From positions 26,139,501 through 26,203,500 of the forward strand of contig CP142455.1 of the NCBI GenBank assembly GCA_038049695.1: a stretch of DNA of 64,000 nt. Direction: 5' to 3'. The notes under the pieces were generated by a model that was given only the letters and a program-made list of their open reading frames with translations, was not told the DNA's origin and ran no database searches. The position numbers were made by a program, and so were the translations under genes. Of this stretch, positions 55,353 to 64,000 are shown in pieces (position 1 is the first letter of the stretch; the number at the start of each line of letters is the position of its first letter). This stretch comes from Cinnamomum chago. Lineage: Eukaryota > Streptophyta > Magnoliopsida > Laurales > Lauraceae.

Positions 55353-56891
55353 TTACCATGCTTGGCTGTAGAAGTTGGAACGACGCTCCCTTTCAGCATT
55401 ACGAGTAGCTTCCCTAGCAACAAGCTTTAGGTCTCTACTTTGTGAAGCAATCACAACATTAATGAACTCCACTGGATTCTGACAAAACCAAAGAAAGAAA
55501 GCTCGCCTCCTACGATGCTCATGAATCCGCTTTATGGTATTACAAATTAATTCTTCACAGGCATCAATTTCTTTGTGCTTTTCTGCATTTGCCAAGAATG
55601 CTGACATTTCCTTTTGTATCGGAAAAGGTATATCAACCAATACATCATAGCACGCATTGCCAGCCGGACTATTCCCTGATAACTTGATCCTGTGCTCCAA
55701 ATGTATAGGCTATGGAGGAGACAAATGCTGAGAGATCTTCTGTGAAACCATGGCAAACTTCATCTTCTCTTCTCCAAATACATTTCTGAGAGGCGGGTCA
55801 CAAGCGAAAAACGAAGGGTCACTTGGGATCTGCAATTTTTTTGCCTTCACATAGTGCCAAATCGCAGCAATGATTCTCGGGCGCGTATCGACTTCAATAC
55901 CAAGAACCTCTCTCAAGGCCGGCGACAACTTGAATTTTTCGGGCATGTAATTCATTTCCAGATGTATATTCACATTGAATTCCTTATCCCCTTTCCTTTT
56001 AATCTCAAAACCCTCGTGCTGTGCAGGAGAGCGGGCACTCTCCCACATAATTGTAAGGCTCTCAAGATACAAACTCGGGTCAAGCGCGATGGACACCCGC
56101 TTGAAGAAAGTTGAGAATTTCGGATACTGAGAAGTAGGCTTTGAAATACCTCCTCCAGGAGGATCCCCATCTGCTTCATCTTCCAATATCCTCCAAATGA
56201 TCCTATGCTTCCAAGTAGGAGGGTTAGGGTTCTGCCTCCTGGTGGCTACACGGGTCTGGTTCGAAAAAGTATTGAAGACATAGATATGAAGTGTTCTTTG
56301 AATACATGGGGGGTTCTTCAGTGACTCCTGGATATCAGTTTTCTTCCTCAGGAGCGCCGAGTCCACGCGAGCCTCGAATTCCAGGAGCTGCGTGTACAGT
56401 GCAGATTCAGGTAGAAGAGCCGCCACCCGATCGGGCAGCTGCTTCTCCGGGAGCTTACGCTTCTTCCTCCTGGCAGCCGGCGTGAGCTCCGTAGTCTTGA
56501 ACGGGGAGGCCATGGTGGCGGCTGAGGTGGGGCCAACAGGGCGGGCTGCAGGAGGTTTCTGCAGGGCGCGCTTCGCAATGGCGGTGCCAGGGGTTGAGAG
56601 GGATGGGGAAAGGGACGAGGCGCCAAGCCCTTAGGCCTGTAACTACGCCTGGAATTGCGCTCTTGCGGCCTCAGTTCAGGCTTGGTTTTGCGCGTGCATT
56701 TGGGCTAGAATCTGGGCTTGGGAGATCTGGATAGGAGCCTGGAAAGGAGATGGAGATTGGGACTGAGACTGTGTTGGAGGGTGGAGATGCGAGAGCTGAT
56801 TTGCAGCGGCGACGAGGGGAGGAACTGATCCCGTGGCGCTGCCGAGATGGGAAGGATTTGTTTGCTGCGGGTTATTGTTGTTGGAGTCCAT
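55353..56891 (-). pseudogene. SNF12/BAF60-type SWI/SNF subunit, full length with four stops
   Basis: One unbroken frame of 513 codons (no indel) from MDSNNNNPQQTNPSHLG to [10 protein letters not shown]. It has a Gln-rich start, [57 protein letters not shown], then the SWIB domain ([52 protein letters not shown]) and [14 protein letters not shown]. Stops are TGA 56676-56678, TAG 56643-56645, TAA 56631-56633 and TAG 55710-55712. Plant homologues (SWP73/CHC1 type) are nuclear chromatin-remodelling subunits of similar length. The absence of indels suggests relaxed but recent decay. Whether it is a retrocopy is unclear because I cannot confirm introns in the parent gene. Confidence 0.88.
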
Positions 56892-57365
56892 ATCTTTTTC
56901 AGAACTTCTTGATTCAACTGGAGCATAGCCTAGAGAAAACTAGGGTTTTGTCCAAACAAGAATCGAACAAACAAACCTACACGGAAAACCCAAGATTCAT
57001 TTTAGATGAATTGAAAATAGAAAAGTTACTCTGATTTCATAAGAACTAAGAAGAAGAATCCTTTTTAATTCGAGAGAAGTTATATACAAGCCTATTTGCA
57101 AACCCTAGAAGAAAAAAATACCTTGGAAAGAGCCGCTTCCAGAAAGGACTTTGGTTCTAACCTTTAGAGTTGATGTGATCATGTGAAGCCTTAAGAAAGT
57201 CCTCTCATTGCGTCGGAGGTCAAAGCCATGTTCAGGATCACCTGCGAGACGAGGGAAGGTTTATACGAGTTCGAAAGTGTCTGTTTATAGAAACTGTTCT
57301 TCTCAATGAAAAAGGAAAGGAAGTTTTCATAAAAAATAAAATAAAAAGAAGTATAAAGAATTTAA
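56892..57365. other. Upstream of the SNF12-like copy
   Basis: AT-rich, no gene. It may retain the 5' leader of the SNF12-like sequence. Confidence 0.4.
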
Positions 57366-57530
57366 ATATATATATGGGCAATATTTAAGTGAGGGATTCT
57401 GTTACATGTGTGGTGAGTGACTTTCCTTTTTGGAGAGGTACACCATTTTGTACTTGAAATCTGCCCAAAAAGGGAGTCCCTCACCATGTGTAGTGAGGGA
57501 ATCCCTCACTTGAATAGTCCATATATATAT
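57366..57530. mobile_element. MITE related to the TA-targeting family, copy 2a
   Basis: Bounded by (TA)n on both sides. Ends GGGCAATATTTAAGTGAGGG and CCCTCACTTGAATAGTCC are inverse to each other. Internal GTGGTGAGTGAC and AGTGAGGGA words resemble the element at 18051. Confidence 0.6.
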
Positions 57531-57716
57531 GTGAGGAATGTTCAATTACATTTATCCCTCACTATAGGGTGAGGGATGCTTCCATAAATGAGGGATTTCA
57601 AGTGCAAAAAGGAGAATTCAAGTATATAGGGTGAAGTACAGAAGGGGAAATCATGTGCAAAAAAGGAAAAGTGTCCTCACCCTATGGTGAGGGATGGATG
57701 CACTTGAACATTTCCC
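57531..57716. mobile_element. MITE with CCCTCAC palindromes, copy 2b
   Basis: Same family as 18051-18226: CCCTCACTATAGGGTGAGGG and CCTCACCCTATGGTGAGGG near the ends, with tails ATTTATCC and GGATGGATGCACTTGAACAT, flanked by (TA)n. It shares one TA tract with copy 2a. Confidence 0.72.
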
Positions 57717-58707
57717 TATATATATAAAACTTAAGAGCTACTAAATGCCACATACCAAACTTCTCTCGGCACATTCCTTCTCTCTACAAATTACCAAGAT
57801 TTGTCTCAACAGACCTTTTTTTTTCCCAAATTACCCTATCCTATCTCCCTCACCTTCTCTCTACACTCCCCATCTTCCCCTCCTCCCTCCCTCTTTCTTT
57901 TTCTCTTTCTCTTTCTCTTTCCCTCTCCCAAGGATGAAGAAAAGGGAGGTCGAGTGTGTGCAATTGCCCCCACTCGGTCTTCTTTTCATGTTTAATAATA
58001 AGAGGAAATCTGGGAATAGATTTTGGCATTTTTATTTTATTCCATTTTGCCCTTCCTCAACTTTCTCTACTATTTGAGAACTTTAAGAACAACAAAAGCA
58101 TTATTGTCTTAATAAGGGCATTATTGATCTTTTCTTTCCTAAATGAAAGAATCTTATGGTATTATCCGAATCTTATAGTATATATATTATCTCGCTCCCT
58201 CTCTAGGGCATTGCCATCCTTAACCATCTCCAATGTCACATCCCACATCCAACCATGTTAGAGAGCATTTAATGAAGCTCTTGAGTGGAACCCACTTAAT
58301 AAAAATACACAAACTTGGAATGTGGATCCTCTAGGGCTGATGCTCTTGAGTAAGGCATACTTATGGAAAAACATAAACCATATAAACTAAATGATTTAGT
58401 TCTCTATGAGAAAATATAACTTAATATGATATGGGCCCAACTCAAATTGATCTATATGAAAAAATCGAATTTTTTTATAAAAGTTTTATGGAGTGTTTTT
58501 TTAAAAGGTTAACAATCTTAAGTTGGCTCATCTAATTGAAATCTAATAAGGTCTATATGCTATATGAGGAGGTTGTTTTTCAACAATTTAGATGTTTTAA
58601 ATGTGAGTCTATTTTCGTAGAACTCTTCTATCATGTTTTCTTTTTCCTTCTCTTTTTATTATATTTGTTGTGTAGTTGGCATTCGATGACATTGAAACCA
58701 TGCATGT

Positions 58708-58747
<40 letters not shown>

Positions 58748-59580
58748 TGGGTTAGCTGAAGGGTCTATTTTGTTCTGTAATTGCTTTACTTACACGGACA
58801 AACACATTTAAATAATAGGATCAAGGTTCAAGAAATTGCTAACCTTTGATATCATCGATTCAGTTCAAAGAATACTACTAATTGGTGATTGATACATCAG
58901 CCAGCTAAAAATCTGAAAATATCAAAATGCTTTACATATTGGAAAAATATTAGAATTTGACTTTCATGATAGCTCTAAATCCAGTCTCTATTGGTGATCA
59001 GTAATTGTTAATGAATTAAATTGTTGAATCTATTGATACCTTGACATTTCATTCAGTTTGCTACTTGAAATTTTACCAGTGAAAAGTAGAATACTTGTAA
59101 ATTATCTCTTTCTATAAGGGTGTATATGGGTTGGGCCTACCCGGTTTAACACATATCGTTTAAGGTCCTTATTCTTATTTTCACATTCCAGCCCATTGAA
59201 AGTAAAATACAAGTGGATGACAGCCATTTCAGGAAGACCCAGTTTTTGCTGCAGTTGGGCTTAGTTCTTAGGCCAAAGAGCTGAAATTGGGCCTCTGATC
59301 TTGTTTGTAACCAATTAGGATGGCTCAGGGTTATGTTTGCCTGTAGGATTGAATATATGGTTGGGCATGGCCTGAATCTGTAATTTAGATGGGCATTTCT
59401 ACGACCATTGTTGTTATGAATTGGACTTATCAGGCCCAATAACTAAGGAAGCTTTATTTTGTTGAACTTGGGCCCAGCAGGCCAAGCTAACTGCAACTGT
59501 AATGCGTAAGTCGTTTTGGAAGCCATTCATCACCATCCATGGAATGATGAATGGCCTTTTCTTTTCTTTTCTTTTTTAGT
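57717..59580. other. Intergenic AT-rich region
   Basis: No gene was recognised. Pyrimidine-rich stretch 57870-57930 (CTTTCTCTTT repeats) and a GA microsatellite at 58709-58744. Confidence 0.45.
58709..58744. repeat. GA microsatellite
   Basis: About 18 uninterrupted GA units. Confidence 0.95.
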
Positions 59581-59582
59581 AC

Positions 59583-59806
59583 CCCAGCCAAGGGGCTTGA
59601 GACCTATGATAGCACCCGTACATGCGGGGAGAGAGCCCATGCAAGCGGGAAGAGAGCCCGGACATGTGGGAATGAAAGTCTAGACAAGTGGGAATAGAGC
59701 TTGCTCATACGGGAAGGGAAGGGAGCCCACACAATTGACTCATGACGAACTACCATGAAATACGGGGCCGCTAACCAACTGAGCAACCCTTGCTTCTCCA
59801 TCACGA
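59583..59806 (-). repeat. tRNA-derived SINE
   Basis: On the - strand, AAGGGTTGCTCAGTTGGTTA matches a tRNA box A region. About 40 bases on, GTAGTTCGTCATG is a weak box B. The body (CATGCGGGGAGAGAGCCC-like units) contains several GGGAA-AGAGCCC repeats. It does not fold as a full tRNA. Confidence 0.5.
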
Positions 59807-62059
59807 ATGACTTAGATCACTTCATCATGAGTCGTTTGACCAATTGACTCATAGGACTCGATGACCTATCAAGTCGAGTCAACACACTCAAACAGGCTAG
59901 TAAAACGCAGATTCTAAAGCAATGTTACTAATAAAGGAAGGGATGAGTATTCAGCGAGTTCATTTTCTTAACATTCTTCCAAGTTTGTTCTCAGCCAAAT
60001 AGTGTTGAAATAGAATGGTTCATGTGCTGGGCCAGGGCATTGGAAAAATGTGAATCGTCCCAGACCATAGACTTGGGTAGACCCAATCAAAATTCAAGCC
60101 CAAAAGGTCTGTCTAGGCTTTTGAACACTCCTAGTCCCCAGTCCTGATGTCCGGTCTCTCTACGTCCAGCGATCATCCCTAAAATTCTATGAAGTTGGAC
60201 ACCCTACCACTTGATCAGTGGTCTACAAGCAGCCAATTAAGTGAAAACAAAAATAAGGAGAGACTCATTTGATGGATGGATGGCTATAACGTAACACTAG
60301 CACAGTAACCCGTGCTGAGCGCGCGTATGCCCATACAATATAAATCAAAGGAGTAAAAGTGAGGAAACATGGGTAGTTATATATGATGAAATAGGTGTTG
60401 CGTGGGATAAGAAGTGGGTAGTTATGAGTGATAATGGAGAAGAAAAAAATGACTTGCCGTCAAAATTGTAACCAACAGTCCTAATCAACTATAAACCCTT
60501 CGGCTTAATATATTATAATGGGGATTTTGGACACTCAACGGTTCTTGGGTCACCCAAACATAGGCCCACAAATGGAGTTTCAGAATCAGGTAACTATGTA
60601 TTTTGAGGCTCAGGACTGGAGTGCGCGATTGGGCTCGACCCACCTAAGCTCAGGTATGGTCTTTAAAAAGGAAAAGATCTAACATCCAAGGACAACCTTG
60701 TTTTAGTTCCTCTTGTTAATGAAGATCATAAGTGTAGATCTCTGTAATAATAACAAGGGTCAAAGCCTTCTGTTTGAATTAAGATAAGATCTGCACTGTT
60801 TATTAGACAAAATGCTACATTGTACACACCAACTTAAAAGACTTGCCCACTAAAATACAAGCTAACTCAATGCCAAATCATATTATTATCTTTACATTTT
60901 TTATTTTGATATTATGATCTGCATGTTATATTATGAGGTTTTTTAGGGATAACTTTTGTTTGTAGAGATCTTAGGAGTTTAGATTTTAGGAGAGAATTAA
61001 TATGTCAAACACCCGAAAATAAGTGTCTGATCATGCCACAATAAGGGTCTTCTCAAAATTAAGCAAGGGGTTATGGAGGGATCGAGGAGCATTAGTGCGT
61101 GCCGCTTAAAGAACCCAACTCCATAAATTATTGGTAAATGGACAATTAAAAAAAGAAGTGTTGATCCATTTCAAATTTGTGACTGAAAAGGTAATAGATA
61201 GGAGCCAACCTTACTCCCCACATAATGCGAATAGTTTTTGGGTAAGGGTTTTCCTGTGAAGGAGCTAGGCCTAGACGCCAACAAGAGACCCTTGGGAGCT
61301 AGGGAGTGTCAATTTGTTCCAAACCAAAGGAGCACAAGACACTTCAAAGCTCTAGAACACGTCATGTGCTTCGATGGAAAGGATACTGGAAAGGGTGGGG
61401 ATCCATATATATATCCAAAATTCCGCTTTTCAAATAGTGTGGGTAAAATCACACTCGCTCAAAACTCAATACCAAAGATGAAAAAAGAACAATCATCAAC
61501 CTCCATCTGAGCTGCCGCGATTTCGCTGGAGATCTCGTCAGAGAAGATGGCGATCTTGTAGGTTTTGGTGTGGAAAAGATTGGATCTCGTCAGAGAAGAA
61601 CCCCCTGGCCAAGGCTAGTTCCTCCGCCCAATTGAAGACGACCCTCACTCACTGCAGCTGGAGAGAGAGGAGAGTGGGTTCTCGTTTCTCTGGCTCCTTC
61701 TTTGCTCACTGCGAAAATCCGAAGGTAGAGAGTCTCATGCTTTTGATTTTTGGGGTCTCCAATATATGGATAGAGATGGGAATTAGGGCTAGACTTTCTG
61801 GGTTTAGGGTTTCTTTAATTTAGAAAATTTGGGGGTTTTGCTAGAAAAAATTGCTATGCGTTTCTTATGTGGGGGGAAAGGAATGTCTTTCATTTCTTTC
61901 CCTTCTCTTCATCTTCTTCATGAGATGGGCTTTCTTGTCAATCAGCCCTTGACTTCCTATTACAAGTTAATGTTAGGGATTTTGTATTTGCAATTTGATG
62001 GATGCATTTGCACTTTAGCATCATTTGAATTCTCTCACTTGCATTGTTTTAGAAAACCT
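59807..62059. other. Unassigned region
   Basis: No protein was recognised. Around 61440-61740 the composition becomes GC-richer, with ATGGCGATCTTG followed by a GTAGG. This could be an orphan first exon, but the evidence is too weak to call a gene. Confidence 0.4.
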
Positions 62060-62469
62060 TGAAATCTGGTTTTATACATGCATAGCTTTTAAGATTTGGA
62101 AAAGTTTTTGTTTTATGCATGTTTTGGTTTTAAACTTGGATGCATTAGTTTTGAAACCCAAACTCTTTTGAAAACCTATTTCCTTGTGCATTATATTTGG
62201 AAAATCATTTTGAGAATTGAGGTTTGAGCTTTGCATACCTTCATCTCTTTAGAATCATTTATGTATGCATTGTTTTTGAAAAAGGAGTCTTAGGAATCAA
62301 GCTAGCCTTTGGACTTAAACTTTTGAATCATTTTAGGCTTTTTGTTTTCATGTGTTTAAACATCTTAGAATGTCTTAAATCATGTATTCTAGCTTGGTTT
62401 AGTGGCCCAAAAATCTTCCCAAAGAAATACCTTCAAAAGTGCAAAAATTGGATTTTTGGACCAAACAGG

Positions 62470-62620
62470 TCAGTCAACCGACAGTGTCGTCGGTCGACCG
62501 AGACCTGTATCTCGGTCGACCGAGGACACTGCAGGGTGACTGTCACCTGAAGCTCCAACGGTAACTTTTATGACCGTTATGTATTCTTGGTCGACCGAGA
62601 CCCTTGCTGGTCGACCGAGA
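62470..62620. repeat. GGTCGACCGAG palindromic motif cluster
   Basis: The palindrome CGGTCGACCG or close forms occurs five times, at about 62470, 62491, 62512, 62588 and 62608. It lies inside the probable LTR. Confidence 0.85.
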
Positions 62621-63447
62621 ACTAGCGTTGGACACTTTTTGGCTATAAAATCCATTCTTTTCCAACCTTTTTCAATGCTTGACTCATGAACCTTTGAGAG
62701 CATTTTGGAGCCATTGAAAAGGGATGAAGTTGGAAAGGCTAGGAGGTCATTAGGAGAGCTAAAGCTTGGATTATGAGTTAAACCACCAAGTAAGCTCTAC
62801 CTTTGTTAATCATAGTTTTCATGTTTTATTTAAGCTATTGGTAAATGATTTTGTACATGATAACTATGATGTGTTGAATTCATTCTTCTCCTAATCTTTG
62901 ATCTAATTAAGATTGGATTCTTCACTTTGGTTTCAATCCAAGTAGTTTCTAAAACCTTCTTAATCATGCTTAGTATAAATCTTTGATTTCCTTTTTATGG
63001 CATGATTCATTTTCTTGGTTGAAACCTAATTTGTTGTTTTCATTCATTTGAACTTTAGTAAAATTAATTTGGTTTTGAAAACAACATTGCACATGCATCA
63101 CATGTTCTAAGTTAGTCATTTTCATACAACTTGTGATTCTTTGATTTTCATATCATTAACAAGTTATTCTTCATACATGTGATTTGCATTAGACTACAAT
63201 CAAATCTTTCATGAGCTTTGAACTTTGAAATGCTTCAAGCATATATTTGATTAAGCTTTCTTTTTAAACTTGATTGAAGTCATCACACACACACATCATG
63301 AGCATACATCTTTGCATTCATATAGTGTTTGTGTGAGTTTGTTTTAAACTTTCAAATTAGCCTATTCTAGAGGCAAATACATTGAGCTTAAATTGTATCT
63401 CTTAGAGTGATCTTTTGTGAAGACACTTTCTTAGAGAAATCTTTATT

Positions 63448-63655
63448 TGTAAAGGTTATTGCTTAGCCTAAGAAAAGAATTATGTAAGGTTATTGCTTAG
63501 CCTAAGAAAAGCATCTTGTAAGGTTATTGCTTAGCCTAAGAAAAGCATTTTGTAAAGGTTATTGCTTAGCCTATAAAAGCACATTAAGAGGTTGTTGTTT
63601 AGCCTAGAAAAATAACATTGTAAGTGTTATTGCTTAGCCTAGTAAAAAGCATAAA
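63448..63655. repeat. Tandem repeat of about 35 bp, six units
   Basis: Unit GGTTATTGCTTAGCCTAAGA with a variable AAAGCATTTTGTAA-type spacer. The last three units are more diverged. It lies in the probable LTR, upstream of the AGGCACGTTGGCC end region. Confidence 0.9.
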
Positions 63656-64000
63656 TAGTGGAAATCCGGTGGGGTGTTGGATTCACAAGCCGGTAGTGGA
63701 TGTAGGCACGTTGGCCGAACCACTATAAATATTGTGTTGTGGTGATTGCTTTGTGGTGATTGATTTTGTTTAGCTTCCGCATTTTGATTGATTATTCATC
63801 ACATGTGACTAGTTTTTGTTTAAGAAATTTAAAATTGGTCTAAATTGGTCATACTTGTAGCACACCCTATTCACCCCCCCCCCCTCTAGGGTTAGGATCC
63901 CAAGGACTTTCAGTTAATGGTGGCATAGGCTTGTAATTCATTATCATATTAGGTTTCTTCAATTTAATGAGCCTCTCTTGATGCTCTGTTTGAATGAATT

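Larger units (their letters stand above)
62060..63912 (+). mobile_element. Probable LTR of a copia-type element (5' limit uncertain)
   Basis: The 3' half has words recurrent in plant copia LTRs: GTAGGCACGTTGGCCGAACC, ACTATAAA, then CCTATTCACCCCC and GGGTTAGGATCC, ending CTTTCA at 63912. The following AATGGTGGCATAGGC is a diverged form of the initiator tRNA-Met PBS (TGGTATCAGAGC). The 5' end was not located. The coding part would lie beyond the window. Classification is by overall resemblance only. Confidence 0.5.

Noticed and set aside
61540..61830. First exon of an unknown gene (ATGGCGATCTTG then GTAGG)
   Set aside because: GC-rich and suggestive, but too short, with no downstream exon recognised.
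63448..63655. CRISPR-like array
   Set aside because: Regular repeats of about 35 bp, but the spacers are not unique and the context is a plant LTR.

Overview
The window is nuclear DNA of a flowering plant. The evidence is an intron-rich plant kinesin-14 gene, a plant-only DUF868 gene, plant Ty1/copia and Ty3/gypsy retrotransposons, plant MULE, hAT and MITE transposons, SINEs and LINE remnants, and a decayed fragment of chloroplast DNA. The kinesin introns are long and full of transposons, so this is probably not a compact genome. The species cannot be named from the sequence.

Layout. 1-17.5 kb: the 3' two-thirds of a KIN-14 kinesin gene on the + strand, eight visible exons, 5' end outside the window. 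One intron (3536-4252) has the AT-AC ends, 5' splice site and branch site of the minor U12 class. Its introns hold a copia remnant, an isolated promoter-plus-first-exon-like stretch, a LINE 3' end, SINEs, and a 1441-bp non-autonomous hAT element that carries one exon of a dienelactone hydrolase gene with both splice sites intact. 17.5-26 kb: MITEs, a second hAT-like element nested in a SINE-like repeat, a single-exon DUF868 gene (22306-23229, - strand), and a perfect 127-bp palindrome. 26.3-29.4 kb: a probable 3.1-kb solo LTR. 29.4-32.8 kb: copia, SINE-like and RRM fragments. 32.8-34.5 kb: plastid-derived DNA with rps8, infA, rpl36 and psbH copies, most broken by stop codons, in an order that the plastid genome does not have. 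35.0-36.4 kb: the 3' end of a copia element, cut by a young chromovirus-type Ty3/gypsy element (36439-43842, - strand) whose 2.1-kb 3' LTR is complete and whose 5' LTR is truncated. 43.84-48 kb: MULE-associated sequence, with a transposase/OTU C-terminus on + and a plant mobile domain gene on -, both damaged. 48.7-54.47 kb: a decayed Tat-type Ty3/gypsy element with two RNase H domains, ending abruptly inside integrase and joined to a LINE-like 3' tail. 55.3-56.9 kb: a full-length but stop-ridden copy of a SNF12/BAF60 chromatin-remodelling gene. 57-64 kb: MITEs, a tRNA-derived SINE, unassigned AT-rich DNA, and at the end a probable copia-type LTR.

Only the kinesin and the DUF868 gene look like working host genes. 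The rest is mostly a record of nested insertion, truncation and capture. I found no operon-like or defence-like system. The most unusual items are the U12 AT-AC intron, the exon-carrying hAT element, the rearranged plastid insert, the perfect palindrome and the chromovirus/MULE breakpoint.
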